Numbered from the stretch's first letter, positions 1-8,720 are shown. The stretch is 40,531 nucleotides of DNA from Yoonia sp. (GCF_030731595.1 NZ_JANQTS010000106.1:1717-42247); one strand, 5' to 3'. The notes: a model not told the origin generated them from the letters alone. Made by a program: numbers and translations.

Positions 1-735
1 TCAACCAGACGCGCTTTGTCGGTCAAGCCGCGCGCATCCAGTTGCGCAGACCCTATGCGGAAGCGGAACGTGGTCGAAAGCCGATCATAGCCCACCATCT
101 GGGCCACCATCTGACACATGAAACTGGCCTCATAAGCGTCGACATTCGCGTTGAGCAAGGCACGAGAGGCGTCCAAGGACTGTGCGCGGCGATCGACGGC
201 GAAGCCGATAAAGCCAGCCTTGCCAATCACGGTATCGCCATCTTCGGATATTGCAAAGTCAAGGAAATCGCGCGCGGCCTGACCTTCTGTATCTTCGCGT
301 GAGTAAAGCAACAGACGGCGTTGCAGCTCGTATTCTTCTGTCCGTGCCGAGAACGCATCCGGAATGGTTGCGATGCCACATTCGTTGATCAGTGTTGCCG
401 GCACCTGCATCGCGCAGTGCGCGTGCTTCTTCTGGACGGATGCGGCGCGAGGCCATGCCGATTTCAATCTCGCCTTTCAGACGCTTGGCAAAACCGTCGC
501 TTGATGTGGTCGAAGACACAAAGATAGAGCGTAATTCATCGCCAAAACCGCCACCGCCGATCATTTCAGCCAGAATGTCATCGCCGTTTTTGGAGATCGT
601 CGGGACGGCGTCCATTGCGCCCGCGTAGCCCTCAAACAGCAAGGGCATCAGGCCCAAGGCGACTGTGAATAATGAAATGATTTTGGAGGGTGGCCAATCG
701 TGGCCAGATCGCAACCTCAGGTTCCCGCGCGCCAC
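1..735 (-). pseudogene. Remnant of a PstS-like substrate-binding/OmpA fusion protein, cut by the window edge
   Basis: Two reading frames carry pieces of one recognisable protein. The first, from 735 to about 385, has a PBP-like segment (LMPLLFEGYAG, then SSDGFAKRL, then GMASRRIRPEEARALRDAGAG). The second starts near 385 and stays open to base 1. It has INECGIATIPDAFSARTEEY, a periplasmic-binding C-lobe (ARDFLDFA, IGKAGFIG) and the start of an OmpA-like domain (LSTTFRFRIGSAQLDAR). Rhodobacterales phosphate-binding/OmpA proteins carry roughly 110 residues between these two pieces, and a signal peptide plus about 100 residues before the first. Both stretches are missing here, and the join is also out of frame. 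I infer a gene decayed by deletions. An assembly error or sequence loss is possible, and position 1 truncates it further. It lies 36 bp downstream of the winged-helix gene. Confidence 0.6.
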
Positions 736-771
736 CTTGCAGACTGTTCTGGCACATAGTTTGTGATCGCT

Positions 772-1491
772 CTAGATCATCTTGATGACGTCTTTATCGA
801 TCGCGAGAATATAGCCTTTGCGCGCGATATTCTTGACCAAAAGCTCGCTCATCATCTGGTTGCCCAGCGTATCGCGCAGGCGCTTGATCCGCGTTGCACC
901 GGCCGCTTCGTCGCAGTCGACAGCGTTGCGGCCTGAAATGACCGCTTCGATCTCGGCCCCGGTCAGCACCTCGTCATCCATCCGCGCTTCTGCCAGAACC
1001 GAGAGCGTTTCAATCGCGGCATCCGTCAGTTTGAATTCAAAGTCGTTGAGATAGACCGCCTTTTCATCGCGGCTGATCGTAAGCGAGTTCACTTCGATGC
1101 CCTGCCGTTCGATCCGCCCCATGCGGCGGTTCAATGCGATAAGCATCACAAGAAAAGCAACTGCGGCCACCAGCAAGGCGGTCGCAAAAATCAGCAGAAC
1201 AAAGATGACGAAGCGGTAAGAGGCCAGCGTATCTGAAAACGCAGTACCCGAGCCTGCGAGAATCTCGAGCAGCTTGATCTCTGCATTACTGGTCAGATTG
1301 TCGTTTTCCACAAACAGCCGTTCCACCCTCATATTGAAGGCGTTGGCGTCAGGCAGATTGATAAACAGCAACACGGCGGCAATCGCGAGGATCAGAACGA
1401 TCGCGGCAATCCCGGCGACAACAATCCTGTTCCCGATTTCACGTGATTCAGTAGCGGAGGAAGTACTCACCTGCACTGTCCTTTCTTTCAT
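772..1491 (-). CDS. Membrane-tethered winged-helix transcriptional regulator (C-terminal DNA-binding domain)
   Basis: About 239 residues. Two hydrophobic helices (about 22-46 and 93-119) flank a short loop of about 45 residues that should face the periplasm. After them comes a cytoplasmic domain at about 135-232 that resembles the OmpR/ToxR-type winged helix, with a helix containing ATRIKRLRDTLG and a wing-like RKGYILAIDKD end. ToxR/CadC proteins have the DNA-binding domain at the N-terminus, so this order is reversed. There is no receiver or kinase domain. The start is uncertain: ATG at 1491 has AGGG four bases upstream, and GTG at 1470 has a well-spaced AAAGGA. Either start lies inside the preceding gene, so the two are probably translationally coupled. 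The regulator role is inferred from the fold; targets are unknown. Confidence 0.75.
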   Translation of the reverse strand: MKERTVQVSTSSATESREIGNRIVVAGIAAIVLILAIAAVLLFINLPDANAFNMRVERLFVENDNLTSNAEIKLLEILAGSGTAFSDTLASYRFVIFVLLIFATALLVAAVAFLVMLIALNRRMGRIERQGIEVNSLTISRDEKAVYLNDFEFKLTDAAIETLSVLAEARMDDEVLTGAEIEAVISGRNAVDCDEAAGATRIKRLRDTLGNQMMSELLVKNIARKGYILAIDKDVIKMI

Positions 1492-1729
1492 CCAGCCCTG
1501 CGTCATCAAAGACACCAAGCACATTCAATAGCTGCCAGCCATCGCCAGCAAGGCTTTGGCGCAGTTGGCGTTCTGCCGAAGAGACAGAGCAATCGCCGCG
1601 CACCTCTGCCACCCCATAGTGGAGCCGCAAGGGATCGTCCTGCTTGGCCTTGTAATCGGCATAACAGGCCGCTTGTGCGAGAGTCGTGCTCAGCATGAGC
1701 GCCATGAATGAGAAAGAAATGTGTTTCAT
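1448..1729 (-). CDS. Small periplasmic protein, coupled to the membrane-tethered regulator
   Basis: About 93 residues. Residues 1-20 form a clear signal peptide (MKHISFSFMALMLSTTLAQA), leaving a mature domain of about 73 residues with two cysteines (ACYADY and RGDCSVSS) that could pair in the periplasm. I do not recognise the family. The ATG at 1729 was chosen because AGGTGG lies just upstream and the signal peptide begins there; a longer upstream extension has no such features. Its 3' end overlaps the 5' end of the winged-helix membrane regulator by about 40 bases. This layout recalls toxR-toxS, where a periplasmic partner is co-expressed with a membrane regulator, although here the small protein comes first. 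The sensing-partner role is inference. Confidence 0.65.
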   Translation of the reverse strand: MKHISFSFMALMLSTTLAQAACYADYKAKQDDPLRLHYGVAEVRGDCSVSSAERQLRQSLAGDGWQLLNVLGVFDDAGLDERKDSAGEYFLRY

Positions 1730-1761
1730 GCGCCCACCTGATCCAAAGGCTTCCTGATATT

Positions 1762-1815
1762 CAATAACGCCGAATGTTATCGCGATGGCAATCGCATAAC
1801 CATCCCCCGTTATTG
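1762..1815. promoter_or_regulatory. Nested inverted repeats between divergent genes, candidate operator
   Basis: The 159-bp gap between the leftward periplasmic-protein gene and the rightward secreted-protein gene holds several dyads. CAATAAC at 1762-1768 is matched by GTTATTG at 1809-1815. Inside, GTTAT-C-GCGAT at 1776-1786 pairs with ATCGCATAAC at 1791-1800, with one unpaired C. ATAAC and GTTAT therefore alternate four times. There is no downstream T-run and no gene reads into the region, so it is not a terminator. An operator or regulatory DNA structure is the simplest reading. Which protein binds is unknown. Confidence 0.45.
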
Positions 1816-1888
1816 TTTTGCAAGCGCGGTCCACTCCATTTTTGGTTCATCGCCATCACGACGGCACATGCACCGAAAGGACAAACCG

Positions 1889-2389
1889 ATGTTCAAGCCA
1901 ATCATTGCAGGACTTACTGCACTTTCTTTGACGCTCGCAACCGCAACACCCATCTCGGCCCAGGGGTTGGACCGTGAGGATGTTGGAAAGCTGTTGATCG
2001 GGCTGGCTGCGGTCGCCGTGATCGGGGCTGCAATCGAGGGAAATCGCGACCGCCGCTCTGGCAACGAAGCTGCCGACACGGGAATACAGGTCCATGACAA
2101 TGGCCACCGAAACGGTATCAATCGCAGCAACAACTGGGCAGACCTGAACCGCCAAAGTCAAAGCAACAACGCCCGACGCACTGTGCCATTTGAATGCCTG
2201 CAGACTGTCGAAACCCGATTTGGTGCGCAACGTCTGTTTGGCCGCCGCTGTCTTGAGCGCAACTATCGTCATGTAAACCAATTGCCAGATCGCTGTGCCG
2301 TGCGTCTGTATACGACCAACGGGCCGGTACGTGGGTACGACCCGCTTTGTCTGCGCGAGCAAGGCTTTCAATCAGATCGGCGTCACTAA
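1889..2389 (+). CDS. Exported cysteine-containing hypothetical protein
   Basis: About 166 residues. A signal peptide spans about residues 1-24 (MFKPIIAGLTALSLTLATAT, ending near SAQ). A second hydrophobic stretch (KLLIGLAAVAVIGAAIE) may anchor the protein or form a glycine/alanine-rich helix. The central part is rich in Asn, Arg and Ser. The C-terminal 60 residues hold four cysteines (FECLQ, RRCLE, DRCAV, PLCLR), which suggests two disulfides in the periplasm. The ATG at 1889 follows AAAGGACAAACCG, a good ribosome-binding site; an in-frame ATG at 1868 is less well placed. It is divergent from the regulator pair and has its own terminator well downstream. The function is not recognised. Confidence 0.7.
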   Translation: MFKPIIAGLTALSLTLATATPISAQGLDREDVGKLLIGLAAVAVIGAAIEGNRDRRSGNEAADTGIQVHDNGHRNGINRSNNWADLNRQSQSNNARRTVPFECLQTVETRFGAQRLFGRRCLERNYRHVNQLPDRCAVRLYTTNGPVRGYDPLCLREQGFQSDRRH

Positions 2390-2497
2390 GGCGCTGTGAC
2401 CAAGCGCGGTCACTTGCCCCGGTTACCGCGCCAACTTGGGTGTCTGATCATGTAAGCAAGTCGCAGAGTAACGCGTAGCACATCAGACCACCAATAC

Positions 2498-2535
2498 GGG
2501 GCAGAGAGTTTGGACATGGCTCTCTGCCCCTTTTT
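2498..2535 (+). terminator. Rho-independent terminator upstream of rnhB
   Basis: A perfect 11-bp stem (GGGGCAGAGAG with CTCTCTGCCCC), an 11-nt loop and a TTTTT run. It ends transcription from the exported-protein gene about 37 bp before the rnhB start. The 108 bases between the gene's stop codon and this stem contain further hairpins. Confidence 0.85.
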
Positions 2536-2571
2536 CCTTGAAGTGGCCTGCGCGTTCTGGTCACTGACCTT

Positions 2572-3204
2572 ATGACAAAACCTGATTTTTCATTTGAAAT
2601 GGCCGCCCGTGCGCGTGGCTTTCTTTGCATTGCCGGCGTCGATGAAGTCGGGCGCGGCCCGCTTGCAGGCCCTGTTTGCGCCGCCGCAGTAATCCTTGAT
2701 CCGCAAAACATCCCCGCCGGATTAAACGACAGCAAGAAACTGACCGCCAAACGGCGCGATGCGCTCTTTGATGAGATCATGGCAGTAGCAGATGTCTCGC
2801 TGGCCGAAGCCACGGTGGAAGAGATCGACACCCACAACATCCTGCGCGCGTCTCACATTGCAATGGTGCGGGCGATCGCCGGGCTGACCCAAAGAGCTGA
2901 CCATGCGCTGATCGACGGGAACATGACCCCCCGCGATCTGACGATTTCATCGCAAACAATCATCAAGGGTGATGCCCGTAGCCTGTCGATTTCGGCGGCC
3001 TCCATCGTCGCCAAAGTGTGGCGTGACAGACACATGGTGGCTCTGGCGCAACAGTTCCCCCACTACGGCTGGGACAAGAACGCCGGATATCCCACAGCCC
3101 AACATAAATTGGGGCTGCAGCGCTTTGGCGTGAGCATCCATCATAGACGTTCCTTCAAGCCGATACACAACATCTTGTATCAAGATAAAAACGTAAGTGA
3201 CTGA
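2572..3204 (+). CDS. rnhB: Ribonuclease HII
   Basis: The 210-residue protein matches the usual bacterial RNase HII length. It cleaves the RNA strand of RNA-DNA hybrids and removes single ribonucleotides from DNA in the cytoplasm. The hallmark GVDEVGRGPLAGPV lies at residues 22-35 with catalytic Asp24 and Glu25. A further conserved Asp sits in ALIDGN, and the AASIVAKVWRDRHM segment carries the last acidic residue. It starts with ATG after the upstream terminator, so it should have its own promoter in the short gap. ccrM follows 89 bp downstream on the same strand. Assignment is firm. Confidence 0.96.
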   Translation: MTKPDFSFEMAARARGFLCIAGVDEVGRGPLAGPVCAAAVILDPQNIPAGLNDSKKLTAKRRDALFDEIMAVADVSLAEATVEEIDTHNILRASHIAMVRAIAGLTQRADHALIDGNMTPRDLTISSQTIIKGDARSLSISAASIVAKVWRDRHMVALAQQFPHYGWDKNAGYPTAQHKLGLQRFGVSIHHRRSFKPIHNILYQDKNVSD

Positions 3205-3246
3205 ATCAATAAAGATTTTGACTTGGATTCGCCTCTGACTCACATT
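3203..3246 (+). promoter_or_regulatory. ccrM promoter region with three GANTC methylation sites
   Basis: Three GANTC sites fall within 39 bp: GAATC at 3203-3207, GATTC at 3226-3230 and GACTC at 3237-3241. A candidate promoter, TTGACT (3218-3223), 17 bp, CACATT (3241-3246), encloses the second site in its spacer, and the third touches the -10 element. GANTC is the target of the enzyme encoded just downstream. In Caulobacter the ccrM promoter is known to carry GANTC sites whose methylation lowers transcription. The same feedback is inferred here; the promoter hexamers are only moderate matches. Confidence 0.6.
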
Positions 3247-3261
3247 GGGCACAACCAAAGA

Positions 3262-3274
3262 GCGGGATACCCGC
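3262..3274 (+). other. Small GC-rich hairpin in the ccrM leader
   Basis: GCGGG-ata-CCCGC is a perfect 5-bp stem with a 3-nt loop about 20 bases before the ccrM start and just upstream of the AGAGG ribosome-binding site. It could influence translation or stability of the leader. No regulator is apparent. Confidence 0.4.
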
Positions 3275-3284
3275 CGGGGCTTAG

Positions 3285-4403
<1,119 letters not shown>

Positions 4404-4481
4404 CACTTCACCAAAGTTGATACCGCCGGTGCCTGCGGCGAACCTCATCATGGTGGTGGGGACCGTAAGCACTAACTTTAT

Positions 4482-4513
4482 CCCCGCCATCACACTGATG
4501 GCGGGGTTTTTTT
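4482..4513 (+). terminator. Strong rho-independent terminator after ccrM
   Basis: A perfect 10-bp stem, CCCCGCCATC with GATGGCGGGG, a 5-nt loop (acact) and a run of seven T. It lies 78 bp after the ccrM stop codon and before the DCC-HTTM gene. Confidence 0.93.
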
Positions 4514-4636
4514 GGTGAAACGGGTTATGCTAAAGAAGCTCATTCGACGAAAAATAGACACAATGCAGTCTCAAAATTCGGTTCTTTCAAAGGTATCCTA
4601 CGGCCAACCGACCCAGCGACGAGAGTAACCAGAAAG

Positions 4637-6373
4637 ATGGCAGCAACGATCTTCTATGATGGAGAGTGTCCGTTTTGCACGAAGTATGTGAGCCTCTTGA
4701 AGCTTCGGGAAACGGTTGGGCCAGTGGCTTTGGTCAATCTGCGCGAAGATGCAGAGATTCGGGCAGAATTGGCCAGTGAGGGCTTCGATCTGGACCAAGG
4801 TATGGTGGTAGACCTCGATGGTCGTCGTGTGGGCGGCGCTGCTGCAACCAACTTGCTGGCCGGGATGTCTACGCCATCCGGGGCCTTCAACCGGCTCAAC
4901 AGACTTGTCTTCGACAAGCCTCTGGTCTCTGCGATAGCCTATCCAGTGCTGCGGTCCGGTCGGTGGTTGACGCTGTTCTTGATGGGGCGCCGCACGATCA
5001 ATGATGAGGAAGACGGGCGTATTTCGCGGCAAGGCCTTTTCGGGCTTATCTTCGCGATGTTCTCCCTGTTCCATGTTTTCAACTATATCTTTGAATATAC
5101 ACGTGTGCCGGCGCAGTGGGATTTTCTAGCTATTTTTGTGGCTGCACTTGTTTTGCTGTCTCGGCCTGCATCACCGCGTGCATTGTTCTTTTTGATGCTG
5201 GTCAGCACAATCAGCACCATCGCGCAGGCTCCGGCAACGTCAAATCATACCATGCTGCGGTCCATGGTTTTGATTGGTTACTGGCTGTCGTTTTTCTACG
5301 CTTGTGTGAGGGGGCTGCCGGTCGCAAGTATATTTGCCAACTTTATCCTGGCGGGGCGCGGATCGCTTCTTGTGATGTATGTCTACGGCATCTTTCACAA
5401 GATCAATACCGACTTTCTTGATCCGGAAGTCAGCTGCGCAATCTGGTTATGGGATCAGATGCTGCCGCCGTTCAGCTGGATCCAGCATCCCTTGATGGAC
5501 TACACGGCGATCTATGCCACCTTTATTGTCGAAGGTATTGTGATGCTGGCACTGATCGTGCCGCGTGCCCGCTATTGGGGCATGGCATTGGGCATCAGCT
5601 TTCACATGTTCCTCGCACTTAGCAATTATTCTGCCTACATCAGCTTTACGACGCTGACGATTTCCCTGCATGTCCTGTTCCTGAGCGCGGCCCAGATTGA
5701 CCGGATCAACGCATCTTCGCTGATGGGCTGGCTTAAAGAGCGCGCGCAGAAACCGACCAACAAGCTCGCCTTTCTGATCCTGCTTTTTGTCGGCGGTTTT
5801 GCGATGTCTGAAGGGCACTACAACCTCGCCAGCCTCAGCCTTTTGCCGACGGTCATTGTCGTTTGCTTCATGATCATGCGCGAAGGCCGCGACCCGCAAA
5901 GCGAGCGAAACCAAACCCATTCCACCGCAGCATACGTGATCGGGACGTTTGTGACCGCTCTTTACTTCGTGAATGGTGCCTTGCCCTATGCTGGGCTCAA
6001 GACAGCGCAAACGGTCAATATGTTTTCAAACCTTCGGCTTGAGGGCGGCGTCAGCAATCATCTGCTGTTTACCCAGACCCCAAGTGCTTTTGGTTACCTG
6101 GAAGATGTCGCCATCTTTACAGGCCAGAACGATGATCCTGTTTTTGGCCGCTATCAGCAGACGGGATTCGGGATGGTCTATTACGAACTGTTGGGTCGTC
6201 TGGCCGATCATCCCGAGGCAAGGGTCAGCTTTACCATGAATGGGCAAACATACGTTGATGTCGGCGGCGCCGATTTACAGGATGACATCGAAAAAACCTT
6301 GCATCCAGCCTTTGTCAGAAAATGGTTTCACTTCCGACCGGTTCAATTGGATCGGACAGCCGCATGCCAATAG
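4637..6373 (+). CDS. DCC-family thioredoxin-like domain fused to an HTTM-like membrane domain
   Basis: About 578 residues. The first 110 form a DCC (DUF393) thiol-oxidoreductase domain with the diagnostic YDGECPFCTKYV, giving a CxxC at Cys11 and Cys14. The rest is a polytopic membrane region with about ten hydrophobic segments. It resembles the HTTM/vitamin K-dependent carboxylase-like family, including the conserved MFSNLRLEGGVSNHLLF stretch near residue 460. HTTM proteins are related to gamma-glutamyl carboxylase, but the bacterial members' reactions are mostly unknown. DCC and HTTM genes often neighbour each other; here they are one polypeptide. A redox cofactor role coupled to the membrane domain is inference. 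It ends 27 bp from the convergent alkB stop. Confidence 0.8.
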   Translation: MAATIFYDGECPFCTKYVSLLKLRETVGPVALVNLREDAEIRAELASEGFDLDQGMVVDLDGRRVGGAAATNLLAGMSTPSGAFNRLNRLVFDKPLVSAIAYPVLRSGRWLTLFLMGRRTINDEEDGRISRQGLFGLIFAMFSLFHVFNYIFEYTRVPAQWDFLAIFVAALVLLSRPASPRALFFLMLVSTISTIAQAPATSNHTMLRSMVLIGYWLSFFYACVRGLPVASIFANFILAGRGSLLVMYVYGIFHKINTDFLDPEVSCAIWLWDQMLPPFSWIQHPLMDYTAIYATFIVEGIVMLALIVPRARYWGMALGISFHMFLALSNYSAYISFTTLTISLHVLFLSAAQIDRINASSLMGWLKERAQKPTNKLAFLILLFVGGFAMSEGHYNLASLSLLPTVIVVCFMIMREGRDPQSERNQTHSTAAYVIGTFVTALYFVNGALPYAGLKTAQTVNMFSNLRLEGGVSNHLLFTQTPSAFGYLEDVAIFTGQNDDPVFGRYQQTGFGMVYYELLGRLADHPEARVSFTMNGQTYVDVGGADLQDDIEKTLHPAFVRKWFHFRPVQLDRTAACQ

Positions 6374-6400
6374 TGTCCATGCAATAAACCTTTTGAGCCA

Positions 6401-7543
6401 TCACCGCGGCATCGGATTCGTCGCCCGCTTGTAGGGCTCCCAATTCTTGATCTCTGGATAGTATTGCTTGCGCCAGGCTTTCACCCGTGGGTTCATCACT
6501 TTGCGCCATGCCCGTGGCACCAATGCGATCATTGTCATCATTGCATAGCCATAGGGCAATTGCGGGGCTTCGTCCTCGCTATAGGTCTGCAAGAGGGGGA
6601 AACGCCTGCCCGGTTTGTAGTGGTGGTCGGAATGGCGCTGCAGGTTGATCAGCAGCCAGTTCGATGCGCGCTCTGTCGCGTTCCAAGAATGCCGGGGCAG
6701 GACGTGTTCGTATTTGCCGTTCCCAAGGTGTTTACGTGTCAGCCCGTAATGTTCGACATAATCCACCAGTTCCAGTTGGAAAACCGCCCAGAACGCCTGC
6801 ACCGAAAACAGGAAAACACCCCACCACCCGCCGATGACCCATGACAGCACGACGAATCCTGCTTGTAGACCCCAATAAATCCAGAAGGGGTTGGACCGGT
6901 GATACCAAGGCAGGTCTTTTCGGGCGAGCATCCCCTTTTCGGCTTTGAAGGCAGAGACAAGCGACTGATACAGGACGCGCGGGAAGAAGTGGTAAAAGCT
7001 CTCACCATAGCGCGCACTGACCGGATCGCGCGGCGTTCCGACATAGCGGTGATGCACCAGAAGATGCTCGGACCGGAAATGCGAGTAGAGCACCGACGCC
7101 AGCAGAATGTCGGCCAGCCAGCGTTCGGTCCTGGGCTTTTGGTGCATCAACTCGTGGCTGTAGTTGATCCCGATGGTGCCCGACAGGATACCAAGCGCTG
7201 CGAAAAGCGCCCATTGCTCCCAGCGGTTCAGATGGTCGGTTTGCATGACATAGGCCATGATCCCGAAGATCGTCACCAGTTGCAAAGGGGTCCAGAGCAA
7301 GGTGATCAGCCGGTGCCAATACAATTGCTTTTCGGGCGTTTCGGGATCGGGGTTTGCAGTATTCTGCCCCAGGACGAAATCGAGGCTGGTAAAGAGATAC
7401 CAGGTCGATAGTGGCAAAAGTGCTATGAACCACCCGCCTTGAACGGCGGCCAGAACAGCGATCGGGATTAGTCCCAAGGACAGCCAGAATGGCAGCGCTG
7501 CGCCAAGACCTGCGATTTTTGGTGTGTCAGGTGCGACAGTCAC
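6401..7543 (-). CDS. alkB: Alkane 1-monooxygenase (AlkB-type membrane di-iron hydroxylase)
   Basis: About 380 residues from the preferred GTG start at 7543, which has GCGGAG seven bases upstream. An in-frame TTG at 7603 overlapping the mutY stop is an alternative without a ribosome-binding site. The integral-membrane hydroxylase signatures are all present: HELMHQK (His130/His134), EHLLVHHRYVGTPRDP (about 159-174), DYVEHYGLTR and LQRHSDHH. Several hydrophobic segments cover the N-terminal 130 residues. The enzyme oxidises the terminal carbon of medium-chain alkanes to alcohols using O2 and electrons from rubredoxin. No rubredoxin or rubredoxin reductase is nearby, so electrons must come from elsewhere. 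It lies directly downstream of mutY, possibly read through from it. Confidence 0.88.
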   Translation of the reverse strand: MTVAPDTPKIAGLGAALPFWLSLGLIPIAVLAAVQGGWFIALLPLSTWYLFTSLDFVLGQNTANPDPETPEKQLYWHRLITLLWTPLQLVTIFGIMAYVMQTDHLNRWEQWALFAALGILSGTIGINYSHELMHQKPRTERWLADILLASVLYSHFRSEHLLVHHRYVGTPRDPVSARYGESFYHFFPRVLYQSLVSAFKAEKGMLARKDLPWYHRSNPFWIYWGLQAGFVVLSWVIGGWWGVFLFSVQAFWAVFQLELVDYVEHYGLTRKHLGNGKYEHVLPRHSWNATERASNWLLINLQRHSDHHYKPGRRFPLLQTYSEDEAPQLPYGYAMMTMIALVPRAWRKVMNPRVKAWRKQYYPEIKNWEPYKRATNPMPR

Positions 7544-7599
7544 GCATCGGCTCCGCTTGAGTGGTGTTGCGTGGATGATAGCTTCCCTTGCTCCCGATC

Positions 7600-8652
7600 T
7601 CAATCATCGCGCAGCGTCACAATGACAAGGTCAAAGACCTTGCGCATGGCCGTTGGCAGGGCTGCGGGGCTGAAGTCCGCCGCCGGAATGAACCGCCCGC
7701 GTTGCGGCATCGCATCATGTGGCACGCGCGCTGTCATGATTTGCAAGCGCAGGTGGAAATGGGTGAAGGTATGGCGCGCCTCTTCACCCAAGCCCTCCCA
7801 ATCCGCATCTAGCGGTGGTGCGGGTTCGGGGGCGTCGGACCAATCCGATCCGGGCCAGCCCAGCATCCCCCCCAAAAGCCCGCTTTCGGGCCGCGTTTCC
7901 AAGAGCCATGCCCCGTCAGCGCGGCGCGCCACGTAGACGATTCCGCGCCTTATGGGTGTGGCTTTCTTTGGGGTCTTCTTGGGCAATTGGGGCGCGGACC
8001 CTGCTATCCGTGCGGCGCAGGGATCGCGCCATGGGCATATCCCGCAGGCGGGGCTACGCGGCGTGCAGATCGTGGCACCCAGATCCATCACCGCTTGCGC
8101 ATAATCGCCGGGGCGCTGTGTCGGGGTAAGATTGCGTGCAAGTGCTGTCAATTCACCCTTTGATCCGGGCAAGGGCGCGTGAATGTCGTACAAACGCGCC
8201 ATCACTCTTTCGACATTGCCATCCACGACGGTTTCGGGCCTGTCAAAAGCGATCGCTGATATCGCAGCGGCAGTATAAGGCCCGATCCCCGGCAATGTCA
8301 GCAAGGCCTCATAAGTGTCCGGAAACACCCCGTCATGCTTTGCCACGATCGCGCGCGCGCATTTGAGCAGGTTTCGGGCGCGTGCATAGTACCCCAGCCC
8401 CGCCCAAGCGGCCATGACATCGGCATCCTCTGCCGCCGCCAAATCGCGAACCGTGGGCCAGAGCCCAAGGAATTTGCGATGATAATCGCGCACAGCGGCC
8501 ACCGTTGTTTGCTGCAACATGACCTCGGACATCCAGACGGCATAAGGGTCCGGCAGAACGCCCGCTTTGCGATCCGCAGGAGGGACGCGCCACGGCATGT
8601 CCCGCGCGTTGCGGTCATACCATGCCAAAAGCTCTGAACTGAGGTCACGCAA
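7600..8652 (-). CDS. mutY: Adenine DNA glycosylase MutY
   Basis: The 350-residue protein removes adenine mispaired with 8-oxoguanine in base-excision repair. Visible features are the SEVMLQQT helix with Glu43 (the E. coli Glu37 equivalent), the helix-hairpin-helix LPGIGPYTAAAI at 120-131, catalytic Asp144 in VVDGNV, and the 4Fe-4S cluster cysteines Cys196, Cys203, Cys206 and Cys212 (C-x6-C-x2-C-x5-C). A NUDIX-like C-terminal domain that reads 8-oxoG follows (GAWLLETRPESGLLGGMLGWP and HTFTHFHLRL). It is divergent from the DUF721 gene across 68 bp, an arrangement I know from related genomes. Confidence 0.96.
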   Translation of the reverse strand: MRDLSSELLAWYDRNARDMPWRVPPADRKAGVLPDPYAVWMSEVMLQQTTVAAVRDYHRKFLGLWPTVRDLAAAEDADVMAAWAGLGYYARARNLLKCARAIVAKHDGVFPDTYEALLTLPGIGPYTAAAISAIAFDRPETVVDGNVERVMARLYDIHAPLPGSKGELTALARNLTPTQRPGDYAQAVMDLGATICTPRSPACGICPWRDPCAARIAGSAPQLPKKTPKKATPIRRGIVYVARRADGAWLLETRPESGLLGGMLGWPGSDWSDAPEPAPPLDADWEGLGEEARHTFTHFHLRLQIMTARVPHDAMPQRGRFIPAADFSPAALPTAMRKVFDLVIVTLRDD

Positions 8653-8720
8653 TGTTTATTATCCGTCGCATTGTGGTGCGCAGACTTGGCGCATCATTCG
8701 TCATAGAGTAGGGCTTAGAT

